Positions 42,926 through 51,715 of a DNA stretch of 62,094 nt are shown piece by piece. Source of the stretch: CAZJDM01 sp964544765 (GTDB taxonomy: Bacteria > Bdellovibrionota_B > Oligoflexia > CAYFLR01); assembly GCA_964544765.1 (NCBI GenBank), contig CAZJDM010000003.1, forward strand, positions 1 to 62,094. Reading direction: 5' to 3'. The stretch's first letter is position 1; each line of letters begins with the position of its first letter. The position numbers were made by a program, and so were the translations under genes. Below the pieces are notes generated by a model, which saw only the letters and a program-made list of their open reading frames with translations, did no database searches and was not told the origin of the DNA.

Positions 42926-45561
42926 AAATGGTAAATTCTCCAACCAACAGTAAATTGGTTGTTCAGGGGAATGTTTCTTTTGCTTTAGGGGTTATTCATG
43001 CTGGCTATCATGCCGCTGATGGATATCCAGGTACTCCTAGTACTGAAGTAATTGATAAAGCTCTTAACTATGTTCAAGATAGAATTAAAGTTGGGTGGTC
43101 GGTTAATGAAGCCGTTGCTGTTAGCCTAGCTGTAGGTCATGCTATTGCCGGCTCTGATGTGGTAGTAACTATGAAAATTCCGGGTGTTTTTCAAGCTGCT
43201 GATGCCATTACTACTTCTGCTTTTTACAATGCTCCTGCTGGAGCTTTAGTTATCTATGCTGCTACTGATTATGTTCCATCTAGTACTCAACATGTAATTG
43301 ATGCTAGGTATTTTTTTGCATCTGCTAGGATTCCTGTATTAGAGCCACGTAATCATCAAGAAATGTACGAAATTGCTTGTTCAGCAGCAGACATTAGTCG
43401 GAAGTTTAATACCCCAGTAGTAGTCTTAGCTTCAGGTATATTGGCTCACTCAGAAGGATTGATTACTACCAAAGCTCCTCGTTTGGTTGAACCGAGAAAA
43501 ATACCAGATAACTTAAATCCTTGGATGCTTTTGCCAACCATTGCTAGAGAGAATTATAATATTGCGACTACTGAGAGAATCCCTGATGTTCAAAAATGGT
43601 ATGAATCATCCCATTTGATTACTGAAATTGATAATGGATTTGACAGTGGAATTGATGGTGAAGGTGATAATGCAAGTGTCGATGAAAGCAGTGATAAAAA
43701 TAGTGATGAAAAAAAATCTTGGGGAATCATTGTAGCCGGTGACTGTGAAATCATCGTAAATGAAGCTTTGGCTGTTCTCAGGCAAAAACCATCTATTTTG
43801 TCTATAAGCGCGGTTTATCCGATCCCTGAAGATAGAATTAAAAAATTTGCCGAGAAAGTGAGTGGTAAATTATTCATAATTGAAAATGGTGATAAATTTC
43901 TACAAGAAAAAATTTCCTTATTAGGCTTAAGTGTGGTTGGTAAGGATAAGTTTAGTACTATTACCCAATGGACCTGTGCCTCAATAATAAATCATTTAAC
44001 CAAGCATTTAGAAATACCTTACTCACCCAATCAATCTAAAAAATTATCGCTTCAACCTGTAAAACGACCCCCTATTATTTGTCCGGGATGTCCTTATCGG
44101 GGTTTTGCTTTAGTAGTAAAGAAATTAAAAAAGAAAAAGAAGTTATATGCTTCTTTTGGTGATATTGGATGTTCCACCTTGATCTATTTTTTAAATGGAA
44201 TTGATACGGTGTCTTGTATGGGAGCTTCTGATTCAATGCGACAGGGATTTGTAATTTCACGCCCTGAGATGGCATCCAAAACTATAAGTGTAATTGGTGA
44301 TTCGTGTGAATGTCATTCGGGTTTAGATTCGACTAGAAATGCTGTCTTTAGAAAGGTGCCAGGTGTAAAAGTTATTTTGGATAATAGAACGACAGCAATG
44401 ACTGGAGGTCAACCAGCTCCCAGTTCAATTCAAAATTTAGCCGGTCAAAATAACTATTTTAACTTATTAAAAGCGGTAGAAGCGGAAAATGAGAGAACCC
44501 TAAAGGTTGATGCCTTTGATATGAAACAAATTGAACATGAATTATTGTCAGCTCTGGAGTTAGCTGAAAAGGGTGTATATTCAACTATAATTGTTGAAGG
44601 TCCCTGTATTCGCGAGGTAGATAGGAGCAAAAAAGCCCTGGAGCTGGAAATAGATCTTGAAAAGTGTAAAAAATGTGGTTTGTGTGATGTTTGTTCAGGA
44701 ATCGAATTGAATGAGGACAAAATTCCCAAGTTCACTGAGCTATGTGCTAACTGTGGATCTCTTTCTCCCATTTGTCAACAAACATGTCCTTTTAATGCGA
44801 TTGTTCCCATTGATCACATAATACCTGAAGTTGATGATAAACGTATAGTTAAATCTATTTCCCCTCAAGATGTGTCTATACAAGATGTATCTATAGAAGA
44901 AAAGAAGGATGAAGTAGCGATTAAAGAAGTTAGATCAGTTTCTATGGATAAATTACCATCTTCTATTAGACTCGCTATTAGGGGAGTCGGGGGGCAAGGT
45001 AATTTATTTTTTGGTAAAGTGCTGTCTAAAGTAGCTTTTAAAGCTAACTATGATCAAAGGAATATTGTGAAGGGTGATACTCATGGTATGGCTCAGTTGG
45101 GAGGATCTGTTATATCCACATTTAGTTGTGGTGAAGTTTATTCTCCTATTTTGGCTCCCTATACAGCGGATGTATTGGTTGTCATGGAAGCAAGTGAAGT
45201 ATTACGTTCCGAATTTTTAGATTTACTTAAACCTCAAGGTACTATTATATTAAATAATTTTAAGGCTTTGCCAATAAATGTAAAAAGGGAAGTTTATCCT
45301 TTGGTAGAACAGATTGATAAAGTCTTAGCTGAATATAAGGTTATAAAAGTAGATGCCAATAAAATAATGGTCAAATTAGGAGATAAATATGGCAAAGCAT
45401 CAAATGTTTTAGTATTAGGGATATTATCAACGGTTTCTCCTTTTGATCTGATCTCGGAGGAATTATGGGTTAATTCTTTAAAAGAGATGCCATATAAGGA
45501 GTCAATAAATACAGCAAATATTAGAGCTTTTAAGAAGGGGAGATCCTTTAAAGAATCTTAA
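42910..45561 (+). CDS. iorAB: Fused indolepyruvate:ferredoxin oxidoreductase (alpha + beta subunits in one chain)
   Basis: The 883-residue protein combines what are normally two subunits. Residues ~15-210 are the pyrimidine-binding domain (GYPGTPSTEV). Residues ~380-560 are the thiamine-diphosphate domain (CPGCPYRG, GDIGCST, GDSCECHSGLD). Residues ~575-640 hold two Cys clusters (CKKCGLCDVC and CANCGSLSPICQQTCP) for Fe-S centres. Residues ~690-883 are the IorB-like gamma domain (RGVGGQGNLFFGKVLSKVA). It should oxidatively decarboxylate aryl-pyruvates to acyl-CoA with ferredoxin as acceptor. It overlaps the aminotransferase by 16 bases. Both halves look intact. Confidence 0.9.
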   Translation: MSHFVEMVNSPTNSKLVVQGNVSFALGVIHAGYHAADGYPGTPSTEVIDKALNYVQDRIKVGWSVNEAVAVSLAVGHAIAGSDVVVTMKIPGVFQAADAITTSAFYNAPAGALVIYAATDYVPSSTQHVIDARYFFASARIPVLEPRNHQEMYEIACSAADISRKFNTPVVVLASGILAHSEGLITTKAPRLVEPRKIPDNLNPWMLLPTIARENYNIATTERIPDVQKWYESSHLITEIDNGFDSGIDGEGDNASVDESSDKNSDEKKSWGIIVAGDCEIIVNEALAVLRQKPSILSISAVYPIPEDRIKKFAEKVSGKLFIIENGDKFLQEKISLLGLSVVGKDKFSTITQWTCASIINHLTKHLEIPYSPNQSKKLSLQPVKRPPIICPGCPYRGFALVVKKLKKKKKLYASFGDIGCSTLIYFLNGIDTVSCMGASDSMRQGFVISRPEMASKTISVIGDSCECHSGLDSTRNAVFRKVPGVKVILDNRTTAMTGGQPAPSSIQNLAGQNNYFNLLKAVEAENERTLKVDAFDMKQIEHELLSALELAEKGVYSTIIVEGPCIREVDRSKKALELEIDLEKCKKCGLCDVCSGIELNEDKIPKFTELCANCGSLSPICQQTCPFNAIVPIDHIIPEVDDKRIVKSISPQDVSIQDVSIEEKKDEVAIKEVRSVSMDKLPSSIRLAIRGVGGQGNLFFGKVLSKVAFKANYDQRNIVKGDTHGMAQLGGSVISTFSCGEVYSPILAPYTADVLVVMEASEVLRSEFLDLLKPQGTIILNNFKALPINVKREVYPLVEQIDKVLAEYKVIKVDANKIMVKLGDKYGKASNVLVLGILSTVSPFDLISEELWVNSLKEMPYKESINTANIRAFKKGRSFKES

Positions 45562-45562
45562 G

Positions 45563-45625
45563 TTATCAGTCACCTGTATTCAGTCTTCAGCTGAAGTTGC
45601 TTTTTTAAAAACAGAAAACTGATAA
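45563..45625. repeat. Composite inverted repeat before rocD (hairpin or MITE-like)
   Basis: TTATCAGT (45563-45570) pairs with ACTGATAA (45618-45625). Inside it CTGT (45574-45577) pairs with ACAG (45611-45614). A perfect palindrome CTTCAGCTGAAG lies at 45585-45596, followed by a T run. ACTGATA recurs just downstream. The whole could be a terminator for iorAB, a structured leader of rocD or a small inverted-repeat element. Confidence 0.45.
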
Positions 45626-45668
45626 CCAAAAACTGATATAACTGACATATTAGGAGGAATGAAAAAAT

Positions 45669-46871
45669 ATGAGTAAATCAACTGATATTATTAAAACAAC
45701 CGAGGGATATGGAGCACATAATTATAAGCCATTACCTGTTGTTTTATCAGAGGCAAATGGAGCGTGGGTTACAGATGTTGAAGGTAAAAAATATTTAGAT
45801 TTTTTATCTGCTTATTCAGCTGTTAATCAGGGACATAGACATCCTAAGATTATAAATGCTTTAATAGAACAGGCCAATAAATTAACCCTTACTTCTCGGG
45901 CTTTTCATAACGATATTCTGGGTGATTTTTTAGAGCAACTCTGTGAGTATACAGGGTTTGAAATGGCTCTGCCAATGAATACTGGCGCGGAAGCTGTAGA
46001 AACAGCATTAAAGATGGCTCGTAGATGGGGAAATAAAGTTAAGGGAATTCCCGATGGCAAACAAGAGATTATTACTTGTGAGGATAATTTTCATGGTAGA
46101 ACCATCTCAATAATTTCTTTTTCCACTGATCCGGATTGTCGTGAGGGTTTTGGTCCTTTTAATCCAGGTTTTAAAGTGGTCCCTTATAATAATAGTCAAG
46201 CTATTGAAGATGCGATTAACGAAAACACATGCGCCGTTTTATTGGAGCCGATTCAAGGTGAAGCTGGAGTTATTGTTCCTGATGAAGGATATTTAAAACG
46301 AGTTAGAGAAATTTGTACAACTAAAAATGTTTTATTAATAGCTGATGAGATTCAAACCGGTTTTTGTCGCACTGGAGCTAAATTCGCGTGTGATCTTGAA
46401 CAGGTAAAACCAGATGCTATGACTTTAGGAAAAGCTCTTGGTGGAGGTGTATTTCCGGTTTCAGCGGTAGTATCAAGTCGTAAAATTATGGATGTATTTT
46501 ATCCCGGTTCACATGGAAGTACCTTTGGTGGAAATCCATTAGCTTGTAAAGTCGCAATGGCTGCTTTAGACGTTTTAAAAGAAGAAAATCTGTCAGAAAA
46601 AAGTTATGAAGATGGAATTTATTTTAGGGATCGTTTGAGTAAGCATAGTTGTTCCAAGATAGTTGAAATCAGGGGTCGAGGTCTTTTAAACGCGATAGTT
46701 TTTGAAAAAGGTTTTGAAGCCTGGGATGTTTGCGTTGAGTTAAAGGAGAAGGGCTTACTTGCTAAACAAACTCATGGTAATATTGTCCGTTTTGCTCCTC
46801 CATTAATGATTTCTAGAGAAGATCTTGATCATGGTTGTTCAATAATAGAAGATGTTTTAAATAACGTTTAG
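45669..46871 (+). CDS. rocD: Ornithine aminotransferase
   Basis: The 400-residue class III aminotransferase converts ornithine and 2-oxoglutarate to glutamate semialdehyde. It shows EGYGAHNYKPLPVVL near the N-terminus, FLSAYSAVNQGHRHPKI, MNTGAEAVETALKMAR, LLEPIQGEAGVIVPDEGYL, LIADEIQTGFCRTG and the PLP Lys in TLGKALGGG. The YxAxNYxPLPVV N-terminal motif separates ornithine aminotransferase from acetylornithine aminotransferase. TTAGGAGG lies upstream of the ATG. It may not share a message with iorAB because a hairpin region separates them. Confidence 0.93.
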   Translation: MSKSTDIIKTTEGYGAHNYKPLPVVLSEANGAWVTDVEGKKYLDFLSAYSAVNQGHRHPKIINALIEQANKLTLTSRAFHNDILGDFLEQLCEYTGFEMALPMNTGAEAVETALKMARRWGNKVKGIPDGKQEIITCEDNFHGRTISIISFSTDPDCREGFGPFNPGFKVVPYNNSQAIEDAINENTCAVLLEPIQGEAGVIVPDEGYLKRVREICTTKNVLLIADEIQTGFCRTGAKFACDLEQVKPDAMTLGKALGGGVFPVSAVVSSRKIMDVFYPGSHGSTFGGNPLACKVAMAALDVLKEENLSEKSYEDGIYFRDRLSKHSCSKIVEIRGRGLLNAIVFEKGFEAWDVCVELKEKGLLAKQTHGNIVRFAPPLMISREDLDHGCSIIEDVLNNV

Positions 46872-46879
46872 TTGATAAT

Positions 46880-47494
46880 TTAATTTTTATTCACCAGTAT
46901 TCTATTTTGTTGGTTGGACAGGTAGAACAGATCCATAAACACTTTTTTATGTCGATCTTCTGGAGGAAAAAGATCCGATATAGAAGCACTAATTGTCCCT
47001 TTATAACCGGTATCAATTATAAGAATTTTTTTTCCTTGTGCCAAAGCTTGTGCACTAATTCCCTCTTGAGCTAGGTATTTTGATAAATTGGGGTCATCCA
47101 TGTTGTCACGACTTACATTGATCAAATGAATCTTTTTCCTTCTCTGTAGAGAATCATTCAACATCAATTGAGCAAAGTCAAATAAGTACTCACTATCTCT
47201 CGCTACAAAGTATATTTCGCGATCAGGATATATTTCTAAAAACATGGAAATAGCATCTATTAAAGTCCATTTAAAGTTTTCCCAAGTGCTTCCCAATTGG
47301 TGAGTCCTAGGATTAATTGCCATGATACTCGGTCTATCATGATAACTTTCATGCTTTTCCTCATGGTAGTCAGCCAAGCAAGTATTAAGATTAAATTGCT
47401 TAAAATTAGCTAAATCGGCCAAAAGGATCAACAAGGGAAAGAATAGTAATTTATTAATTTTAAAAAGATATATATCTTTTCTTTTTGTAGACAT
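46880..47494 (-). CDS. Protein with phosphoribosyltransferase-like motifs and N-terminal membrane segment
   Basis: The ~204-residue protein has an N-terminal hydrophobic segment (about 15-30) and then a Rossmann-like pattern. EIYFVARDSEYLFDFAQLML, IHLINVSRDNM and KILIIDTGYKGTISASI are seen. The (I/V)DTGYKGT loop resembles the phosphate-binding loop of phosphoribosyltransferase-like proteins, but no specific family is recognised. ATG 47494 with GCAGGT upstream is preferred over a TTG at 47509. It is convergent with rocD. Confidence 0.6.
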   Translation of the reverse strand: MSTKRKDIYLFKINKLLFFPLLILLADLANFKQFNLNTCLADYHEEKHESYHDRPSIMAINPRTHQLGSTWENFKWTLIDAISMFLEIYPDREIYFVARDSEYLFDFAQLMLNDSLQRRKKIHLINVSRDNMDDPNLSKYLAQEGISAQALAQGKKILIIDTGYKGTISASISDLFPPEDRHKKVFMDLFYLSNQQNRILVNKN

Positions 47495-47560
47495 TTTACC
47501 TGCTATCAATGCTAAAAACCTTGTTTATTACATGAAATTATATCTCTTTTAAAATGATGA

Positions 47561-47734
47561 GCCAACGACAAAAATGAAAGAAATCAATACAGCATACCAA
47601 CGACTAAAAGCCCATTTTTAGGTGCTTTAGTAAATATCTTTAAGCTCAATATGCCCGGTGAGACGGATTTAAGGGACACTCAGGCCGCAATTTACTGGAC
47701 AGATAAATCAAATAATTTGGCTAGATCAATATAA
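47561..47734 (+). pseudogene. Open 57-codon stretch without a start, possible gene remnant
   Basis: From 47561 a frame runs open to TAA at 47732-47734 and encodes protein-like sequence such as TKSPFLGALVNIFKL and GETDLRDTQAAIYWTDK. It begins directly after an in-frame TGA and has no SD, and only an internal ATG. It could be the tail of a decayed gene or chance. No family is recognised. Confidence 0.25.
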
Positions 47735-47770
47735 AAAATAGCCATCCCAAAATTACTTTTCGATAATGCC

Positions 47771-48466
47771 CTACTTTAAACAATTATCGGCGGCTTTAAA
47801 GGTTGAATTTAAAACCACAGAATCTTCCAATGTGGGATTTTGTGGTGAATAACTAATATAAACTACTTCAAACTGTCTTAACTTATGATATTTGATAAAC
47901 TTATCATATCTTTCTTTTGTTTTTTTTAGCTTATTCTCTTCAGTGAAATTTATTATAGTAGTTTTAACATCTACAAAAGAAGCGTAATCCATAGTAGGGT
48001 AGCCTTGAGAAAAACCTACAACACAAAAATGGTAATCGGTAAATTGTTTTATAATTTGGTTATAAACAAAATCAATCATGTTTGATGACCAATTTAACAT
48101 TGGATCCCGTTTATAATGGTCTTTGTTAGAAAATAGCACAGTATTTATTACAGCCATAGAATTAGCTTTACTCATAGGAACATATCCAGAAGATTCATCA
48201 AAACTATATACAAAAACAACGTCTGAAAATACCCGTTTATTAACCCGTTCAAGGAAAGAACGAATTTGGATGTCCATGCTAACCATAAAAGGATGATTAT
48301 CTATTGCTTCTCGATAGCTGGTTTCATATTGCAGTGGATATATTATAATTAGGATTTTCTTTTGAGTACTGTCTGACTTGGATTTTATATTGCTAAAGGC
48401 ATCTCTAGATTTACAAGATAAAATTAACAAACACCCAATTATAATAAACATTAAAAATCGATTCAT
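47771..48466 (-). CDS. Lipoprotein with GxSxG motif, unknown function
   Basis: The 231-residue protein has a lipoprotein signal (FLMFIIIGCLLILSC) and a compact alpha/beta mature part with strands such as KILIIIYPLQY, VVFVYSF and HFCVVGFSQGYPT. GFSQG fits the nucleophile elbow of serine hydrolases, but the other triad residues are not obvious. The ATG at 48466 is preferred because TGGAGAG lies 6 bases upstream and the 43-residue small gene ends there with an ATGA overlap. An ATG at 48478 lies inside that SD region. Confidence 0.7.
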   Translation of the reverse strand: MNRFLMFIIIGCLLILSCKSRDAFSNIKSKSDSTQKKILIIIYPLQYETSYREAIDNHPFMVSMDIQIRSFLERVNKRVFSDVVFVYSFDESSGYVPMSKANSMAVINTVLFSNKDHYKRDPMLNWSSNMIDFVYNQIIKQFTDYHFCVVGFSQGYPTMDYASFVDVKTTIINFTEENKLKKTKERYDKFIKYHKLRQFEVVYISYSPQNPTLEDSVVLNSTFKAADNCLK

Positions 48467-48594
48467 TTTTCTCTCCATTTAGTATTTAATCTCTGGGCAT
48501 TAGTAATATCAAACACATCGCCATGTTTTTTCTTGCCTTTCAATAGACAACTATGCTCTTTGTTTTTATAGAATCTCTCAAAATTTGAACTCAT
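48463..48594 (-). CDS. Small 43-residue protein coupled to the downstream lipoprotein
   Basis: The frame encodes a basic soluble peptide beginning MSSNFERFYKNKEHSC and ending NAQRLNTKWREK. Its TGA overlaps the lipoprotein ATG as ATGA, a strong sign of translational coupling, and it contains that gene's SD. No SD is seen before its own ATG at 48594. It could be a genuine small gene or the C-terminal remnant of a longer one. Confidence 0.5.
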   Translation of the reverse strand: MSSNFERFYKNKEHSCLLKGKKKHGDVFDITNAQRLNTKWREK

Positions 48595-48750
48595 ACTTTA
48601 TGTTCGTTGTATATTATATTATTCTTAAGATAATTCTTTTTCTAATGGCATAACTAGTTAAAATTTTACACTTAAAATTTTGAGAATCAAGTTGGATTCA
48701 TAGTTTTACATGGCCACCACTCATAATTTCAGAATGCCATAAACATAGCC

Positions 48751-50661
48751 TTATAAAGCTGTTTGCATCAGGGTTAACTTCTTTAAAAATTGGTTTATTT
48801 CGGAGGAAGTAGCCTTTTCGACAAAATATAGGTAATCATATAAACGGATGACATTGTAGTGGTGCCGCAGTCGAATCAGCGAGGACCATCTTAATAATGT
48901 TTGATTGGAACTGAAAATATTCTTTTCGGATGAGGAAATGACATTAGAATTATAGACATCTGATTCACAAGCATTGAATACTGAGATGGTGATATTATTT
49001 TCCTGTTCTGTTAACTCATTTTTACAAACAGCAGATAGGGTTGGATAGTTTATTATTTTTTCTATCATGGCTTTATTGAAAGCAAAACGAGAAAAATCTA
49101 AATATTTTTCAGAAAGGTGTTGTTCAAAGAGGTCGGAGTCTTCCTCTATTTGATACTTGGTTAATTCAACTTCTCCATTTATGAAATCGATTATTTGGAG
49201 TTGATTTTCGAATTTATCACTATCACCATTATTGTTATTCTCATCACTATTATTATTACTGTTTTTATTGGTATCATTGGTATCATTGGGGGTTTCTAGT
49301 AAACCTACTACGGTTGATTCAAGTGTAGAAATCTGACTTTCTAAATCAGATAAGTTAAATTCAGAAGATAAGGATTCAAGTTCCTCTTTTTCAGTATCAA
49401 AATTGTTTAGATAGTATTGGTAAAAAGGTTTATGGGGTGATTTTTCGTCCATAAATTCTTTAACCAGGTAATCTAATGTGTTCCATGTAATGTTTTCGAT
49501 AGCGCGGTAGTGAGTGATGAGATAGTGTTCTAAAAAAGTATCAACTTCTCCATCAATAAGTCTTGAGTCAACTTCGAAATCTTTTAAGTAGATCGAAGCA
49601 GAATGATCGATTACATCCGCTAGATAATCTTCGGTTAAAGTTAAGTCGTCAACCGCTCCTTTTTGGCCAACGCCTGATTTAAACATGGCTACTGAGTCAT
49701 GGGTCGCTGAAGAACTAACAATTACATTGTCTAACTTAGAAAGTTCTAAAAATTGACCGGAGAAACAAGATGAAATAGTAGTAAATATTGGAGCGTGTTG
49801 TTCAATTTGGCTAAAGGCATCGTATAGGAGCGACATGGTTAGATAACCATCTTCATTGGGTTCTGAAAACACTCTAATGGTTGGCACTTTGGGTGTGCCG
49901 TGAGCAATAACATAAACATGGACGGTATATCCTTCCTCGGCTTTGACAATATTTAATACATCATCAAAGATAGCATTTATATCTTTTAAGCTGTTGTTGT
50001 GAGTAACAATGGGGGTAGGAGATTGGTACAATTTATTATTAAAATAGAATTCATTGGTTGAATAGTTTTGCTTTTGCAAAATATCTTGAGATATAGCAGA
50101 ATTGTTGAAAGAATCATATCCAGTAATTTGTTGTTGTAAAAAAGAGGTGTTTATGGTGCTTAGTTCTCCATCCCAGGTTTTGAGAGCTTTTTTAAATTGA
50201 GAAATGAGGTCATTGGTTTCGGAAAATTCAGGAAGTTCTAAAGTGGAAAAATAAGAATATTGAGGATTGATGTTATATGATTCAGTTTTTTGATTAGTAC
50301 CGTCAGTATATGCATAGAAGACATAATCAGGATCATATTTCAATTTGAAGATTGATGTATACCAGTAATTTAAACCATACTGATAAAATCTTGGATAATT
50401 AGTTAGGTGATTTTGATTAGAACCATTACTAAAAGTTCCTCCGCCAGTTAATATAATGGCAATTTTTTTAGACTCTGTGTCCTCTGGAAGAGTGATTTTG
50501 TTAGATACCTCTTTTGCCGGTTCCTGTAGCTCTTCCTCATCATCATTATTTGATGGGTTACAGGCTGACAGATGAAATAAAATTAGTATCATCCATATCC
50601 AGGTAATACTGTACCAACTAGTTGTTACAGGCTGTCTCTTTAGCTTTCTTCCATGCTTCAT
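48751..50661 (-). CDS. Legumain-like (clan CD) cysteine peptidase lipoprotein
   Basis: The 636-residue protein has a basic start, a hydrophobic signal and LSAC (Cys34). The domain at ~64-330 reads like the C13/caspase fold. It has IAIILTGGGTFSNG in the position of the legumain N-terminal strand, then DPDYVFYAYTDGTN, the His-Gly dyad in VYVIAHGTP (His254) and the Cys in TTISSCFSGQF (Cys299), 45 residues apart as expected for clan CD. An Asn/Asp-rich low-complexity stretch and a helical tail follow. ATG 50661 is chosen because AGGAG precedes it. It overlaps the upstream gene by 44 bases, so the two are coupled. Confidence 0.78.
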   Translation of the reverse strand: MKHGRKLKRQPVTTSWYSITWIWMILILFHLSACNPSNNDDEEELQEPAKEVSNKITLPEDTESKKIAIILTGGGTFSNGSNQNHLTNYPRFYQYGLNYWYTSIFKLKYDPDYVFYAYTDGTNQKTESYNINPQYSYFSTLELPEFSETNDLISQFKKALKTWDGELSTINTSFLQQQITGYDSFNNSAISQDILQKQNYSTNEFYFNNKLYQSPTPIVTHNNSLKDINAIFDDVLNIVKAEEGYTVHVYVIAHGTPKVPTIRVFSEPNEDGYLTMSLLYDAFSQIEQHAPIFTTISSCFSGQFLELSKLDNVIVSSSATHDSVAMFKSGVGQKGAVDDLTLTEDYLADVIDHSASIYLKDFEVDSRLIDGEVDTFLEHYLITHYRAIENITWNTLDYLVKEFMDEKSPHKPFYQYYLNNFDTEKEELESLSSEFNLSDLESQISTLESTVVGLLETPNDTNDTNKNSNNNSDENNNNGDSDKFENQLQIIDFINGEVELTKYQIEEDSDLFEQHLSEKYLDFSRFAFNKAMIEKIINYPTLSAVCKNELTEQENNITISVFNACESDVYNSNVISSSEKNIFSSNQTLLRWSSLIRLRHHYNVIRLYDYLYFVEKATSSEINQFLKKLTLMQTAL

Positions 50662-51490
50662 TTTTAAAAAACTCCTTTTTACTGATGTAAATGTCATTTC
50701 CGGGACCGATGTCCCAACCCGTACTATTATTGGTGTCTTCAAATATGATTAATGGATCGTTATTTATTTCTAATGATAACCCTATTTTAGTGATATGAAC
50801 AGCTTCTTGGGATTTAATTAAGATTCGGCTAAGAGCTGTATGTTTCCATCCAACGGTGGTTTGGAGGTCAGCGCTGCCAAGGGTGCCACTAAAAGGGGTT
50901 AGTATGTTTTGATTTGAATTTACGGTAAAGGCTCCTTGATTGGTGCCAAAATCCACCGATAGTTGTAGTAATTGACTTTCTTGATTATCAGTTCCTTCTT
51001 GATTGTTTGTTCCTTCTAGATTACCTGTTTTTTCTAGATTACCTGTTTCTTCTGGAACGCTGGTACCAATAAAAATATGCAATGACCGGTCCACTGGTCT
51101 AGACGTAAGACAATTATTCTCTTCGGACTGAGTTTCAATATCATCAAATAGTCTTAGAATTTCAAGCAGATCTCCGAGTCTATTTTCGGATTGAATTAGT
51201 TCTTGAATACACCTTTCTTGATTTTGACAATTAGTGAAAGAATTATTGGGGGTGACTGGAGCGGTATTGGTAGTGTTAGTGGTACTGGTAGTGCTGGGAG
51301 TATTAGTAGTATCTGTAGTTTGAGGAATATTCTGGGTTGTGGGTAATTGGCTGTTTTCATTAGTAGAATTTGATAATGGAGGTGGTGCGACTGTCTGTGG
51401 AGAGGTGGGATTATGTTGAGCGTTTAAGGGTATTATACTGCTATAACACATTGAAAATATAAATATAATGTATTTGCTTGCTCTAATCAT
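50618..51490 (-). CDS. Secreted protein sharing a domain with the divergent 725-residue lipoprotein
   Basis: The 290-residue protein has a signal peptide (cut near LNA, residue 24), a Thr/Asn/Pro-rich linker (~25-85) and a short coiled coil. A beta domain follows that starts NCLTSRPVDRSLHIFIGTSV (Cys127) and ends with HITKIGLSLEINNDPLIIF. By eye this start and end match two segments of the lipoprotein at 53937-56114. An inserted run of short GN-LE-GT repeats lies at about 145-160. AGGA precedes the ATG. It is the first gene of the pair with the cysteine peptidase and could be its substrate, inhibitor or partner. Confidence 0.7.
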   Translation of the reverse strand: MIRASKYIIFIFSMCYSSIIPLNAQHNPTSPQTVAPPPLSNSTNENSQLPTTQNIPQTTDTTNTPSTTSTTNTTNTAPVTPNNSFTNCQNQERCIQELIQSENRLGDLLEILRLFDDIETQSEENNCLTSRPVDRSLHIFIGTSVPEETGNLEKTGNLEGTNNQEGTDNQESQLLQLSVDFGTNQGAFTVNSNQNILTPFSGTLGSADLQTTVGWKHTALSRILIKSQEAVHITKIGLSLEINNDPLIIFEDTNNSTGWDIGPGNDIYISKKEFFKNEAWKKAKETACNN

Positions 51491-51504
51491 TCAAAAATCC
51501 TGGG

Positions 51505-51535
51505 TAATCCGAAGATAATCCGAAGATAATCCGAA
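51505..51535. repeat. 11-base tandem repeat, 2.8 copies
   Basis: TAATCCGAAGA occurs at 51505-51515 and 51516-51526, and its first nine bases at 51527-51535. It lies in the region between the divergent operons, in the leader of the minus-strand gene starting at 51490. A repeated protein-binding site is possible. Confidence 0.6.
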
Positions 51536-51562
51536 CTTTTTTCCCTTCTATTGCCTGCAAGG

Positions 51563-51609
51563 GCCTCAATTTATATATCGGCAGAATCTAAATAACCTTG
51601 AGGCTTTTT
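51563..51609 (+). terminator. Terminator- or attenuator-like hairpin in the leader of the five-lipoprotein operon
   Basis: GCCTCAA (51563-51569) pairs with TTGAGGC (51598-51604), followed at once by TTTTT. The 28-base loop is long, so it may be an attenuator with an alternative fold rather than a simple terminator. It points toward the plus-strand operon. Confidence 0.4.
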
Positions 51610-51643
51610 AAGGTGGAATTTAGGCTTAGAATGCGTAAAGCAA

Positions 51644-51657
51644 GTGTTCAATAACAC
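51644..51657. promoter_or_regulatory. Small palindrome upstream of the lipoprotein operon
   Basis: GTGTT (51644-51648) and AACAC (51653-51657) are perfect inverted repeats around CAAT. A TATAAT at 51686-51691 lies ~30 bases downstream and just before the AGGAAAG SD of the first gene. An operator/promoter region is suggested. No clear -35 is seen. Confidence 0.35.
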
Positions 51658-51715
51658 AATAAAAAGAAGATTTATTTGTTTTTTATATAATATATAGTAA
51701 AGGAAAGTGAAAAAA

